This document shows, piece by piece, positions 1 through 10,920 of a stretch of 64,000 nucleotides of DNA. This stretch comes from Agitococcus sp. Its GTDB lineage: Bacteria > Pseudomonadota > Gammaproteobacteria > Pseudomonadales > Moraxellaceae. Made by a program: the position numbers and the translations under genes. The number at the start of each line of letters is the position of its first letter. Position 1 is the stretch's first letter. The stretch covers positions 186,001 through 250,000 of the forward strand of contig JAUSLJ010000005.1 in assembly GCA_030646715.1 (NCBI GenBank), given 5' to 3'. Under the pieces are notes generated by a model that saw only the letters and a list, made by a program, of their open reading frames with translations, was not told the DNA's origin and did not search any database.

Positions 1-1235
1 AACACATTACCGTCGATTTCAGGGGCATCTGCCGCAGAGCGAGCAATTGCTACACCTTCTTCGTCATCAATTTCATCGACTAAGACTTGTATGGTTTTGC
101 CGATTTTTAATTGCAAACGGTCGGCAGAAATGCCTTGTTGTAGTTCCATAAAACGCTGCCAGCGTTCTTCTTTGACTTCTTCGGGCACAGGATCGGGCAG
201 TTCGTTTGCTGCTGCGCCATCAACAGCGGAATATTTGAAACAGCCAACACGGTCGAGTTTGGCTTCTTGTAGCCAATCTAACAATATTTGGAAGTCTTCT
301 TCGGTTTCACCGGGGAAGCCAACAACAAAGGTTGAACGTAAAACTAAATCAGGACAAATTTCTCGCCATTGTTTAATACGCTCAAGCGTGTTTTCGCTGT
401 GAGCTGGGCGTTTCATGAGTTTTAAAATGCGTGGACTGGCGTGTTGAAAAGGAATATCCAAATACGGCAAGATTTTGCCTGTGGCCATTAGGGGAATGAC
501 ATTATCAACATGAGGATACGGATAAACATAATGCAAACGTACCCAAACGCCTAATTCACCTAAAGCTTCGCAAAGTTCTTGCATCCGTGTTTTTAACGGA
601 CGGCCACCCCAAAAGTCGAGTTTGTATTTTAAATCTACGCCATAAGCCGACGTGTCTTGCGAAATCACTAATAATTCGCGTACACCGGCTTTGACGAGGT
701 TTTCGGCTTCGCTCATTACCGAACCAATTGGCCGCGAGACTAAATCACCACGCATCGACGGAATAATGCAGAAAGTACAACGATGATTGCAGCCTTCGGA
801 AATTTTGAGATAGGCGTAATGTTTTGGTGTCAGTTTAATGCCTTGTGGCGGCATTAAATCAATAAAAGGGTTGTGGTCGGCTTTAGGTGGTAAATGTTGA
901 TGTACCGCGTCCATCACTTCTTCATAGGCATGAGGGCCTGTGACTTTTAATACGCTAGGGTGTACGTCACGAATTTGGCCTTCTTTAATACCTAAACAGC
1001 CTGTAACAATAACTTTGCCGTTTTCGCTCAGGGCTTCGCCAATGGCATCTAAAGACTCTTGTACGGCGGATTCAATAAAGCCGCAAGTGTTAACAACAAC
1101 AAGGTCTGCACCATTGTAGTCGGGCGAGATTTGATAACCTTCGGCGCGTAATTGCGTGAGGATACGTTCGGAGTCCACCAAGTTTTTGGGACACCCTAAG
1201 GACACAAACCCAACTTTTGGTTGTGATAACGACAT
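1..1235 (-). CDS. rimO: Ribosomal protein S12 methylthiotransferase RimO, 3' end outside the window
   Basis: Radical-SAM methylthiotransferase that adds a methylthio group to the conserved aspartate of ribosomal protein S12. The reverse-strand frame starts at the ATG at 1233-1235 and stays open to the left edge, giving about 411 residues. It begins [18 protein letters not shown]. The N-terminal UPF0004 domain carries conserved cysteines (LGCPKN, NTCGF, TGCLG). The radical-SAM motif CNHRCTFC is read at about 768-795. The last part of the C-terminal TRAM domain is missing because the window starts there. Family members are about 440 residues, so roughly 30 are lost. The divergent hydrolase gene lies 393 bp away. 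Confidence 0.95.
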   Translation of the reverse strand, partial: MSLSQPKVGFVSLGCPKNLVDSERILTQLRAEGYQISPDYNGADLVVVNTCGFIESAVQESLDAIGEALSENGKVIVTGCLGIKEGQIRDVHPSVLKVTGPHAYEEVMDAVHQHLPPKADHNPFIDLMPPQGIKLTPKHYAYLKISEGCNHRCTFCIIPSMRGDLVSRPIGSVMSEAENLVKAGVRELLVISQDTSAYGVDLKYKLDFWGGRPLKTRMQELCEALGELGVWVRLHYVYPYPHVDNVIPLMATGKILPYLDIPFQHASPRILKLMKRPAHSENTLERIKQWREICPDLVLRSTFVVGFPGETEEDFQILLDWLQEAKLDRVGCFKYSAVDGAAANELPDPVPEEVKEERWQRFMELQQGISADRLQLKIGKTIQVLVDEIDDEEGVAIARSAADAPEIDGNV

Positions 1236-1628
1236 GAACGCACCTCTAGACAGCAAATAAAAAACGAGCGGCATTATACTTGGTATTGACGGGAAGGGGG
1301 AGGGCGATTTGAGGGAGGGTTTGCTGCTGAGTTTAAGCCTGCGTCAGCATAAAACTAATATGCGGACGTGGCTTTTGCTGATTTTCCCAATATTCACGTT
1401 TTCAGGAATAATTCAGGATTGACGCAAACTGTTTATCAATAGGCAATCCAAAACTAAGGCATCCATCAATCATCATCAACACTTTAGGTCTTTCAATATG
1501 TAAGCAATGATATTAGCCATCGTGATAATTAGTAAATAAATAGAAAACTGTGTGCATACTCCAATTAAGCAAACTCAGTCTGCTTTTCGGCAACTACTAT
1601 AAATAAAATAGGCTTAAGGAATTTGGTC
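1236..1628. other. Intergenic region between rimO and the hydrolase gene
   Basis: A 393-bp stretch between divergent genes with no supported gene. It should hold both promoters, but I could not single out a convincing -35/-10 pair. An AAGGA Shine-Dalgarno sequence at 1616-1620 precedes the ATG at 1629. The one notable structure is 1455-1488, which closely resembles 3868-3902 on the far side of the hydrolase gene (listed separately). Confidence 0.6.
1455..1488. repeat. Left copy of an imperfect ~35-bp direct repeat flanking the hydrolase gene
   Basis: This stretch (core TAAGGCATCC, then ATCAA, then CATCAACACTTT) matches 3868-3902 with one single-base gap and about three substitutions. Looser similarity continues a few bases to the left. 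The right copy is the 3' end of the lipoprotein gene at 3867-4424. The left copy therefore reads, on the minus strand, as a frame-shifted relic of that gene's last dozen codons (PKVLMMID against PKVLMVVD). Confidence 0.7.
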
Positions 1629-3767
1629 ATGTCTAAATCATCTGCGAGTCGTACATATATCCGCCATTTTTTGCCTCAATCCACGCTTGTTTTTGTTATT
1701 GCCTTGGCTCTATTCGCTTGTGGTGGCGGTGGATCATCTGACTCTGCAAGTACTGGCGATAAACCAGAAGTGGCAGAAGCCGTGGGCTGTGATCAAGCGG
1801 CGGTGTTGGATAAAGAAGGTCAGGTTGTTTTTCCTGCAGAAGCGACCGAAATTGTAGGGCCTGTGGATGTCGATGAAGATTTAGGCTTGTTGTCGGATCT
1901 TTATCCCGATTTAGATACCACAACAGATAGTTATTTTGCCAAAGTTGAGTGTGAGCCATCTATTGGCGGGACATTACCCGCAGATGAACCACCCACTCAA
2001 GACCAATTGGATGCCGAAGAGTATGTCTCGAAGTTTGAAGCGAACGAAGGGCAAGCGATAGTTGAAGACCTGAAAGTCAATCCTTTGCCTCCTGTTGCCT
2101 CTATAGACACCGTAACAATGGGCAATTGTTATATGAAAACGGCAGGTACGGATGCTCAAAAGCAAGTGGCGTGCGATAGCCCCTTGTTTTTGCAATCGAA
2201 TCAACCGTTTGAAGGGCGAGACATCATCTATGTGCATGGTTTAGCAACCGACCATCTCAAAGATAAAATGTTGAATCCTCCGAGTGCGATGGGGTCTGTA
2301 CATCCTGTGAACAAACTTTGGCCACAGGATGCAGTCGAGTTTCTTAATGCGGGTGGTTACTTCCGTACTTATGCCGAAAACTATTGGAAAGATCACCTGT
2401 TTGAGCATTTAGGCATGGGTTGGCAGTGGGGTTCTGGTGATTCTGTACCTATCTATCAGCCTAAAGCGAATCGTTATATGCTCGTGGCATGGTCTTCTAA
2501 TCAAACGATGGAATATGCTCAACACGCGATGCTGACACAAATCCAGTTGGCGATTAGTAGTAACAAGAATGTGGTCACGCCATCAAGTTATCCCGCGACA
2601 TTTGTACGACCTTTCTGCTCGAATGGCTGTATTGTCATTAGTCACTCGACGGGTTCACCGATTACCAGTTCCGCCATGAGCCTAGCCAACTTCGGTTTTT
2701 TTGGTGCAGGAGCTAAGCAAATTCCTAGCCATATTGCCGCGCATATTTCGTTTGCTGGCGCAATATCGGGTAGTAGAGTTGCAACTGTGGGAATGGCGAT
2801 TGCCTTGGGTGCTGCGCCCGCTGTAGGGGCTTCGAATGTACTTTGTGCTATCGTTGATTGGCTGTTTGGTGCAAACAATACCTGTAATGCCGATACGACA
2901 TTTGTCGCGAATAGCATCCTGCGCGATTTGATACCTGCTGTGACGCAAGGTATATGGGGTGATTGGATTGATAGCTCTCCTGTGCCCACAGTGACCACAG
3001 CAGGCGGACATCCTGTCGGTGGTTTTGGGGTGACAGGGTTTATGTTGCCAGGTGTTGATGATGGTGTGGTGACAATGAATTCTGCCTGTGGCAATCCTAA
3101 TCCTGTTTTTCCGGGTTTGTTGCCGCCGAGTGGGTTGACCGTGAGCAGTTTGGTGAAAGCGTTTGATATGTCAGAAAATGGCGGAAAATTCTTACGTTCG
3201 GCCAAAATTCTCGTTAATCAGAAAAACCTAAAAGCCATCGCAGGAGCTAATTATTTAGCTGGCTCTTGCACACCGTATCTATCTCCTACAGGGATGGTTA
3301 TGCCTGTTATTATTGCTTGGGGTGGAACACCGTTTGATGCTCGCAATCGTTTCAAAAATCATTATTCTTTTATTCAAGGTTTAGCGGAACATTCTTACGA
3401 TGGCGGTAGCAGTGGCGCTAATCCTTGGCCAAGTACCATTGGCAATCCCCCCAGCACTTTGCGACAGTATTTGTTTTTTGCCACCAATAATGTGGAAGAA
3501 AGTAGAGCGGTGACTGACGCTGAAATTTACACCCGAATGATTGATGGCAATGGCACTCATTTAGTAAAACCCGTTGCTGTCCATGAGATTGTTCGTGGTC
3601 GAAAAGTCAGTTTTCGTATGCCGTTTAATATTGGCAGTTGTAAGAAAAAAGGCAATTTAAACTACTTTTGCCAACGATGGATCTGGAAACGTACCTACAA
3701 CTTGCTGGATAAATGGCAAGAAAAACAAAGTAGTCATTATGCTTATGAGTTTGTTGGTAGACGCTGA
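1629..3767 (+). CDS. Secreted lipoprotein, alpha/beta-hydrolase (lipase/esterase-like)
   Basis: Large (712 residues) exported hydrolase of unknown substrate. I chose the ATG at 1629 over the in-frame TTG at 1623 because the AAGGA at 1616-1620 is 8 nt from the ATG and only 2 nt from the TTG. The N-terminus has basic residues, a hydrophobic stretch (about 18-30) and a lipobox ending LFAC with Cys31. A Gly/Ser linker follows, so it is probably an outer-membrane or surface lipoprotein. The hydrolase signs are a V-H-G-L oxyanion-type motif at residues 202-205 and a nucleophile elbow S-H-S-T-G at 338-342, with Ser340 the likely nucleophile. I could not place the acid and His with confidence. Many cysteines in the mature part suggest disulfides. 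It stands alone between imperfect direct repeats (1455-1488, 3868-3902), which hints at acquisition as a unit. Confidence 0.75.
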   Translation: MSKSSASRTYIRHFLPQSTLVFVIALALFACGGGGSSDSASTGDKPEVAEAVGCDQAAVLDKEGQVVFPAEATEIVGPVDVDEDLGLLSDLYPDLDTTTDSYFAKVECEPSIGGTLPADEPPTQDQLDAEEYVSKFEANEGQAIVEDLKVNPLPPVASIDTVTMGNCYMKTAGTDAQKQVACDSPLFLQSNQPFEGRDIIYVHGLATDHLKDKMLNPPSAMGSVHPVNKLWPQDAVEFLNAGGYFRTYAENYWKDHLFEHLGMGWQWGSGDSVPIYQPKANRYMLVAWSSNQTMEYAQHAMLTQIQLAISSNKNVVTPSSYPATFVRPFCSNGCIVISHSTGSPITSSAMSLANFGFFGAGAKQIPSHIAAHISFAGAISGSRVATVGMAIALGAAPAVGASNVLCAIVDWLFGANNTCNADTTFVANSILRDLIPAVTQGIWGDWIDSSPVPTVTTAGGHPVGGFGVTGFMLPGVDDGVVTMNSACGNPNPVFPGLLPPSGLTVSSLVKAFDMSENGGKFLRSAKILVNQKNLKAIAGANYLAGSCTPYLSPTGMVMPVIIAWGGTPFDARNRFKNHYSFIQGLAEHSYDGGSSGANPWPSTIGNPPSTLRQYLFFATNNVEESRAVTDAEIYTRMIDGNGTHLVKPVAVHEIVRGRKVSFRMPFNIGSCKKKGNLNYFCQRWIWKRTYNLLDKWQEKQSSHYAYEFVGRR

Positions 3768-3798
3768 GTTTGATGGTTAATTGTTGTTGGTTTTTGGG

Positions 3799-3826
3799 AA
3801 AGAGTGCTGTGAAAGTGGTACTCTTT
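3799..3826 (+). terminator. Weak stem-loop after the hydrolase gene
   Basis: AAAGAGT (3799-3805) pairs with ACTCTTT (3820-3826) across a 14-nt loop, 32 bp after the hydrolase stop. There is no long T-run after it. It lies between convergent genes, so it is a plausible but weak terminator. Confidence 0.3.
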
Positions 3827-3866
3827 TCCCCCATTAAAATGCTGATGCTTTTCATGCCTAAACTGG

Positions 3867-5593
<1,727 letters not shown>

Positions 5594-5671
5594 TTATCTA
5601 TTCTGAGAAATAGCGCAACTTGGCAAGAACCTTGCTAGAATCACCCCACTTTTACGGGGAGGATACCTGCA

Positions 5672-6853
5672 ATGAAAAACTTATTCACACTGAGCATCTT
5701 GGCGGCCGCAGTAACAATGTCGGCATGTAGCAAAAAACCAGAAGAAACTACTCCAGCCGCAGGTGCAGCGACAGCAAGCGCGTCAGGCGCAACGATTATT
5801 AAAATTGGTCATGCCGCACCGTTAACAGGCCCTCAAGCCCATTTAGGCAAAGACAACGAAAATGGCGTGCGTTTAGCCGTTGATGAATTAAATGCTAAAG
5901 GCTTAACCATCGGTGGCCAAAAAGTGCAATTTGAGTTGCACTCCGAAGACGACCAAGCAGATCCGCGCATTGCCACGACCGTCGCGCAAAAATTTGTCGA
6001 TGATAAAGTCAATGTCATGATCGGCCATTTAAACTCAGGCACAACGATTCCCGCATCGCGTATTTATAATGATGCAGGCATTGTTGAGGTTTCTCCTTCT
6101 GCCACCAATCCTAAATATACTCAACAAGGTTACAAAGGCGCGTTCCGCGTGATGGCAAATGACGTGCAACAAGGCAAAGTGTTGGGCGAATTTGCCGTTA
6201 AAGAGATGGCGGCCAAAAATATCGCTATTATTGATGACCGTTCGGCGTATGGCCAAGGCTTAGCCGATGAGTTTGAAAAAGCTGCCAAAGCCGCAGGTGG
6301 TACGATTGTGGTGCATGAGTTTACCAATGATAAAGCGTCTGACTTCACCGCTATTTTAACGAAAATCAAAGGCAAAAGCCCTGATGTCATCTTTTATGGT
6401 GGTATGGATGGTCAAGGTGCACCGATGGCCAAACAAATGCAAACCTTAGGTTTGAAAGCTCAATTTTTAGGTGGTGATGGTATTCATACCACTGAATTTA
6501 TGAAGTTGGCAGGTGCTGCGGCTGAAGGCGTAACCGCTTCTTTGCCAGGTGTACCTTTAGAAAAAATGCCAAAAGGCCCAGACTTTAAACAAAAATTTGA
6601 AAGTAAATATGGCGCGATTCAACTGTATGCTCCGTATTGCTATGATGCAGTCATGGTTGTAGCTGAAGCCATGCAACGCGCCAACTCTGCTGAGCCTGCT
6701 AAATACTTACCCGAAATGGTAAAAACCAATTACGAAGGTGTTACCGCCAATATTAAATTTGACGATAAAGGCGATTTACAAGGCGGTGCAATTACCGTGT
6801 ATCGTGTTGTGAAAGGTAATTGGGAAGTGTTAAAAACGGTGGGTGCGCAGTAA
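5672..6853 (+). CDS. livK: Branched-chain amino acid-type ABC transporter, substrate-binding lipoprotein
   Basis: Periplasmic binding component of a HAAT-family importer. The signal ends in lipobox MSAC (Cys19), so it is a tethered lipoprotein, followed by an Ala/Thr-rich linker. The Leu/Ile/Val-binding fold starts at about residue 42 (IKIGHAAPLTGP) and continues to the C-terminus. Its length of 393 is usual. The ribosome-binding site GGGGAGGA is 8 nt upstream of the ATG. It is the first gene of a set with livH, livM, livG and livF. The substrate could be Leu/Ile/Val or a related amide or carboxylate, which binding-site motifs do not settle by eye. Confidence 0.9.
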   Translation: MKNLFTLSILAAAVTMSACSKKPEETTPAAGAATASASGATIIKIGHAAPLTGPQAHLGKDNENGVRLAVDELNAKGLTIGGQKVQFELHSEDDQADPRIATTVAQKFVDDKVNVMIGHLNSGTTIPASRIYNDAGIVEVSPSATNPKYTQQGYKGAFRVMANDVQQGKVLGEFAVKEMAAKNIAIIDDRSAYGQGLADEFEKAAKAAGGTIVVHEFTNDKASDFTAILTKIKGKSPDVIFYGGMDGQGAPMAKQMQTLGLKAQFLGGDGIHTTEFMKLAGAAAEGVTASLPGVPLEKMPKGPDFKQKFESKYGAIQLYAPYCYDAVMVVAEAMQRANSAEPAKYLPEMVKTNYEGVTANIKFDDKGDLQGGAITVYRVVKGNWEVLKTVGAQ

Positions 6854-6869
6854 TCTTATCTTGTATTGC

Positions 6870-6959
6870 TCCTCCACCTGATAAGGGGGAGGTTGGGAGG
6901 GGGTTATTTGCCATGACGCAGAACCCCACCCTAACCCTCCCCTAAATTAGGGGAGGGAA
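6870..6959. repeat. Dispersed double-hairpin repeat, family 1, copy 1
   Basis: About 90 bp with a hairpin at each end. The right one is CCCTCCCCTAA/TTAGGGGAGGG with 11-bp arms around a single base. The inner parts (GGTTGGGAGGGGGTT and AACCCCACCCTAACC) are also complementary, so the whole unit can fold on itself. Near-identical copies lie at 27666-27756 (opposite orientation) and 32404-32493 (same orientation). Here it fills the gap between livK and the next gene. Confidence 0.9.
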
Positions 6960-6988
6960 TAAGCCACTCCACAACGAGAATAATAATC

Positions 6989-7351
6989 ATGAAGCAACTG
7001 TTTGATAGTTTTAAGTCCACATCCTTAGATGTATTACCTAATTTAAAAGAACGTTATGGCTTATTATTACGCCATGATTTAGTTAGCGTAAAACTGATGC
7101 AAAAAGACGGACAGATTTTGCTAGAGTTTACCGTGACCGATAAAGACCATTATTCTTTTGATAATAAAATTATTGTCAAAAGTTTAAGTTTAAATTCTGC
7201 GGCAGATTCCGTATTTAGTAGCACGGTTTCTATTTTTGAAAATGGTCGTTTGTTGGTTGAAGAGTTACCACCAACGACATTGGCCAAATTAGCCGATTTA
7301 TTTGATGAAAGTTCTGCCGCCGCCATTATTAATTACGCCCAACAGGGTTAG
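6989..7351 (+). CDS. Hypothetical protein within the liv operon
   Basis: 120-residue soluble-looking protein that I do not recognise. It has no signal peptide, membrane segment or metal motif; the sequence alternates charged and hydrophobic residues, as in a small alpha/beta protein. It lies between livK and livH in the same direction, with a palindromic repeat on each side (6870-6959 and 7355-7453). This isolates it from the operon and suggests it is an insertion rather than a transporter part. The start ATG at 6989 follows an A/G-rich region (ACGAGAATAATAATC) but has no strong Shine-Dalgarno. Confidence 0.6.
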   Translation: MKQLFDSFKSTSLDVLPNLKERYGLLLRHDLVSVKLMQKDGQILLEFTVTDKDHYSFDNKIIVKSLSLNSAADSVFSSTVSIFENGRLLVEELPPTTLAKLADLFDESSAAAIINYAQQG

Positions 7352-7354
7352 TGC

Positions 7355-7453
7355 AGGACTTACGCATCGCTCCGCGATTAGCGCGTGTTGTGAGCATAAA
7401 GCTGCCTAAAGCGGCTGAAATGTGAGCAAATAAGCGATAACCGCGCAAGTCCT
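7355..7453. repeat. Inverted repeat with AGGACTTACGC-type ends (family 3, copy 1)
   Basis: AGGACTTACGC (7355-7365) is mirrored by GCGCAAGTCCT (7443-7453). Smaller hairpins lie inside, for example ATCGC-TCC-GCGAT. The ends resemble those of the composite repeat at 24375-24573. It fills the gap before livH. Confidence 0.65.
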
Positions 7454-7478
7454 AAGTGAAGTTTAAGAGTATTGTCGA

Positions 7479-8408
7479 TTGGATATTTTTGCCCAACAAC
7501 TGATTAATGGCCTGATTTTGGGCAGTATCTACGCCCTGATTGCCTTAGGCTATACCATGGTCTATGGTATTTTAGGGTTAATTAATTTCGCGCATGGTGA
7601 AATTGTCATGATTGGGGCAATGGTCTGTATTACCTGCCTCAGTTTTTTATTAGGCCATTATGGCGACTTATCCCCGTTGTTATTGGTTTTTGCCAGTGTG
7701 TTAATGGCGATTCCTGTCTGTGCGTTATTAGGTTATAGCATTGAACGTATTGCCTATAGACCTTTACGTAAAGCCCCCCGTTTAGCGCCGTTGATTACTG
7801 CGATAGGTGTCTCCATCGTTTTACAAAACTTAGCGATGATGATTTGGGGGCGGCAATATGTGCCTTTTCCTGCGATTTTTAGCAATGTGCCGTATCAAGT
7901 CTTTGGCGCATCCATTACACCCTTGCAAGTCAGTATTATTATTTTAGCGGGCGTCATGATGTTGGCTTTAGTGCTACTGGTGCAAAAAACAAAACTGGGT
8001 CGAGCTATGCGAGCCACTGCGCAAAATCCACAAGTCGCTTCCTTAATGGGCGTAAACGTCAATCAAGTCATTGCCTTAACCTTTATTTTGGGTTCGTGCT
8101 TGGGTTCTGTAGCAGGCATTATGGTTGCTGCTAATTATGGACAAGCCCATGCCTATATGGGCTTTTTATTGGGCTTAAAAGCATTCTCGGCAGCCGTTTT
8201 AGGTGGTATTGGTAATATCGCAGGGGCAGTGATTGGTGGTTTATTGCTGGGTATTATTGAAAGTTTAGGTGCAGGCTATATAGGCGATTTAACTAATAAT
8301 TTCTTGGGCAGCCAATATCAAGATATTTTTGCCTTTTTGGTATTAATTACTGTTTTAGTATTTAAGCCGTCTGGATTAATGGGCGAAAAAGTGTCGGAGC
8401 GTCCCTAA
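7479..8408 (+). CDS. livH: Branched-chain amino acid ABC transporter permease LivH
   Basis: Inner-membrane permease, 309 residues, about eight membrane segments, forming the channel with LivM. The start is a TTG at 7479: no in-frame ATG lies upstream before the stop at 7464, and the resulting start, MDIFAQQLINGLILGSIYAL, matches the usual LivH N-terminus. There is only a weak GAG at 7467-7469 as ribosome-binding site, so translation initiation may be poor. The conserved segment GYTMVYGILGLINFAHGE is present. The stop overlaps the livM start by one base. Confidence 0.92.
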   Translation: MDIFAQQLINGLILGSIYALIALGYTMVYGILGLINFAHGEIVMIGAMVCITCLSFLLGHYGDLSPLLLVFASVLMAIPVCALLGYSIERIAYRPLRKAPRLAPLITAIGVSIVLQNLAMMIWGRQYVPFPAIFSNVPYQVFGASITPLQVSIIILAGVMMLALVLLVQKTKLGRAMRATAQNPQVASLMGVNVNQVIALTFILGSCLGSVAGIMVAANYGQAHAYMGFLLGLKAFSAAVLGGIGNIAGAVIGGLLLGIIESLGAGYIGDLTNNFLGSQYQDIFAFLVLITVLVFKPSGLMGEKVSERP

Positions 8409-9448
8409 TGAAAAAAATCTGGTTGTCTTATGCTTTAATTGCCATTGCTCTCTTGATAGCTCCGTTTGCCGTCGGTCATTTTGGTTCGTCATGGGTACGT
8501 ATTTTAGATTTCTGTCTACTGTATATTATGTTGGCGTTGGGCTTAAATATTGTTATCGGTTATGCGGGTTTATTAGATTTAGGTTATATCGCCTTTTATG
8601 CGGTCGGGGCTTATACGATGGCTTTATTGGCATCACCGCATTTTGACTTACATTATTCGGCGTGGATTATTTTGCCGATAGGCGCAGGTCTTGCTTGTTT
8701 AGCTGGTGCTGTTTTAGGCGCACCGACTTTACGTTTAAAAGGAGATTATTTAGCGATTGTCACCTTAGGTTTTGGTGAAATCGTTCGGTTATTTATGAAT
8801 AATCTCGACCGGCCTGTCAATATTACCAATGGCCCACAGGGTATTAACATGGTCGATAATGTCGGTATTGGCAGTTTTGATTTAGGTAAAGGTTTTGATA
8901 TCGCCAATAATCATTTTGGCTCAATGTATAGTTATTATTATTTATTTTTAGCTTTAACACTGCTGACCATTTTTATCTGTATTCGTTTAGAAAATTCGCG
9001 GATTGGCCGAGCATGGATGGCGATTCGAGAAGATGAATTAGCCGCTAGAGCAATGGGTATTAATACGCGTAATATTAAATTATTAGCCTTTGCCATGGGC
9101 GCAAGCTTTGGGGGTTTAGCAGGCGGATTATTTGCCAGCTTTCAAGGATTTGTTAGCCCCGAGAGCTTTAGTTTAATGGAATCCATCATGGTGTTATGTA
9201 TGGTGGTCTTGGGCGGTATGGGTCATATTGGCGGGGTGATTTTAGGCGCGATTTTATTGACTTTAACACCTGAAGTCTTGCGCGAAGTGATTACGCCATT
9301 ACAACGTAGTTTATTTGGCCGAACCGTTGTTGACCCCGAAAATCTACGCATGTTGTTGTTTGGTTTAGCGTTAATTTTAGTGATGTTATTAAAGCCCGCA
9401 GGTTTGTGGCCGTCACCGCGTCGTCAGGAAGAGTTAAAGCATGGTTAG
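8408..9448 (+). CDS. livM: Branched-chain amino acid ABC transporter permease LivM
   Basis: Second membrane subunit, 346 residues with about eight to ten hydrophobic segments. The family core is visible: ALGLNIVIGYAGLLDLGYIAF near residues 43-63, and the EAA-like cytoplasmic loop SRIGRAWMAIREDELAARAMGI that contacts the ATPases. It overlaps livH by one base (TAATG), so the two are translationally coupled. Downstream, the expected livG is displaced by a palindromic repeat and a Uma2-type gene. Confidence 0.93.
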   Translation: MKKIWLSYALIAIALLIAPFAVGHFGSSWVRILDFCLLYIMLALGLNIVIGYAGLLDLGYIAFYAVGAYTMALLASPHFDLHYSAWIILPIGAGLACLAGAVLGAPTLRLKGDYLAIVTLGFGEIVRLFMNNLDRPVNITNGPQGINMVDNVGIGSFDLGKGFDIANNHFGSMYSYYYLFLALTLLTIFICIRLENSRIGRAWMAIREDELAARAMGINTRNIKLLAFAMGASFGGLAGGLFASFQGFVSPESFSLMESIMVLCMVVLGGMGHIGGVILGAILLTLTPEVLREVITPLQRSLFGRTVVDPENLRMLLFGLALILVMLLKPAGLWPSPRRQEELKHG

Positions 9449-9455
9449 TTTGTTG

Positions 9456-9512
9456 TAGGGGCGAATTTATTCGCCATATTACAGATGATTGGGCGAATAA
9501 ATTCGCCCCTAT
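9456..9512. repeat. GGGGCGAAT-TATTCGCC palindromic repeat, family 2, copy 1
   Basis: Two arms, TAGGGGCGAATTTATTCGCC (9456-9475) and the related GGGCGAATAAATTCGCCCC at 9491 onward. Each is nearly self-palindromic and each is complementary to the other. A second copy lies at 28614-28664 in the atuD-atuE gap. The AGAGG ribosome-binding site of the next gene starts directly after it. Confidence 0.85.
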
Positions 9513-9526
9513 AGAGGTTGATGATT

Positions 9527-10156
9527 ATGTCGCTAGCCCAACAAATAAAATGTATTAGCGAAGCTGAGTACCTAACAGGCGAAAAGCTTTCTGAGATTAA
9601 ACATGAATATGTTGACGGCGAAGTCTATGCAATGGCAGGGGCGAGTGCCAGTCATAATCGTTTAACTCTTAATGTTGCCCGAAAAATAGGGAATCATTTA
9701 GAAGGCAAACCTTGCCAACCGTATGTCTCAGACATGAAGGTCAAAACAGGCAGTAAGTATTTTTACCCTGATGTCTTGGTCGATTGCTCCAACTTACCTG
9801 ACGATAGCCACTTTACGGAAAGTCCGACCTTAATTGTCGAAGTATTATCAAAAAGTACACGACGCATGGATGAAACGACTAAACGCACCGCCTATCAACA
9901 AATCGCTACTTTGCAAGAATACATTTTGATTGAGCAAGATTTTGTTGATGTTGAAGTGGTGCGTCGAAGTCGTGGTTGGCAATCAGAACGCTTTTATTTG
10001 GGTGATGCCATCACGTTTGAATCTATAGCTTTAACACTGACCGTCGAAGATATTTACGAGCGCGTCAATAATCCTGAATTACTTGAATGGCGGCAATTAC
10101 AAGCTGAAGCGCAAGCCGCCGTCGCAAACTCTGAATCGAAGTTAGCCCATCAATGA
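9527..10156 (+). CDS. Uma2 family (DUF820) restriction-endonuclease-fold protein
   Basis: About 209 residues with the PD-(D/E)XK-like core of the Uma2 family: EYVDGEVYAMAG near the N-terminus, then YPDVLVDC and LIVEVLSKST, which supply the acidic metal-binding residues. The true substrate of the family is not established. I chose the ATG at 9527 because AGAGG (9513-9517) is 9 nt upstream; TTG 9518 and ATG 9521 are too close. It sits between livM and livG, where the transporter operon normally has nothing. A palindromic repeat precedes it and its end overlaps livG by 4 bp, so it has become part of the operon's translational coupling. Confidence 0.85.
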   Translation: MSLAQQIKCISEAEYLTGEKLSEIKHEYVDGEVYAMAGASASHNRLTLNVARKIGNHLEGKPCQPYVSDMKVKTGSKYFYPDVLVDCSNLPDDSHFTESPTLIVEVLSKSTRRMDETTKRTAYQQIATLQEYILIEQDFVDVEVVRRSRGWQSERFYLGDAITFESIALTLTVEDIYERVNNPELLEWRQLQAEAQAAVANSESKLAHQ

Positions 10157-10920
10157 CTGCATTATTAACACTTTCACATATCGAAAAACGCTTTGGCGGC
10201 ATTCACGCTCTCAAGGACGTATCTTTAACCATTCCTAAAAATTGTATTTACGGTTTAATCGGCCCTAATGGCGCAGGCAAAACGACCCTGTTTAATGTCA
10301 TCACAGGCTTATATGAAGCGGATGGCGGTCAACGCTTTCTCAATGATCAACTATTGCCTTTAACGCTTAAACCCCACGAAATTCTGATTAAAGGCATTGC
10401 CCGTACTTTTCAAAATATTCGTCTATTTCAAGACATGACAGCTTTAGAAAATGTCATGGTCGCTCGTCATAGCAAAAGTAAAGCAGGGGTATTGGGCGCG
10501 ATTTTTCGCACAGCGGCTGTTCGTGCCGAAGAACAAGCCATTCGAGACAAAGCCCTGTCGTTATTGGCTTATGTCGGCTTAACTGCCAGTGCTGATCGCA
10601 TTGCCAAAACCTTATCGTATGGCGACCAACGTCGTTTAGAAATTGCCCGTGCCTTAGCAGCCGAGCCGACCTTATTGACCTTAGACGAACCCGCCGCAGG
10701 CATGAATCCCACCGAAACCGCCGAATTAACCACTTTAATTCGTCGCATTTATCAAGACGGCACAAGCGTGTTATTGATTGAACATGATGTCAAATTAGTT
10801 ATGGGCTTATGTCATCGGGTGGCGGTGCTAGATTTTGGCCAATTGATTGCCGAAGGTGTACCCGCTGATATTCAAAAAGACCCGAAAGTCATTGCTGCTT
10901 ATTTAGGAGGTGGCGAATGA
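10153..10920 (+). CDS. livG: Branched-chain amino acid ABC transporter ATP-binding protein LivG
   Basis: Cytoplasmic ATPase, 255 residues. Walker A is GPNGAGKTT at about 37-45, the signature region is LSYGDQRRLEIARAL (LSYGD rather than LSGGQ, usual for LivG), Walker B is LLTLDEPAAGMNP, and the H-loop is in IEHDV. The start overlaps the Uma2 gene and the end overlaps livF, each by 4 bp. Together with LivF it energises LivHM. Confidence 0.95.
   Translation: MTALLTLSHIEKRFGGIHALKDVSLTIPKNCIYGLIGPNGAGKTTLFNVITGLYEADGGQRFLNDQLLPLTLKPHEILIKGIARTFQNIRLFQDMTALENVMVARHSKSKAGVLGAIFRTAAVRAEEQAIRDKALSLLAYVGLTASADRIAKTLSYGDQRRLEIARALAAEPTLLTLDEPAAGMNPTETAELTTLIRRIYQDGTSVLLIEHDVKLVMGLCHRVAVLDFGQLIAEGVPADIQKDPKVIAAYLGGGE

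Noticed and set aside
2642-3205. 187-residue minus-strand frame inside the hydrolase gene
   Set aside because: It is the shadow of the real plus-strand gene, with no start signal or recognisable protein family.
5613-5641. A sigma70 promoter for livK using TAGAAT at 5636
   Set aside because: No acceptable -35 hexamer lies at 16-18 bp; the TTGGCA nearby is only 10 bp away.
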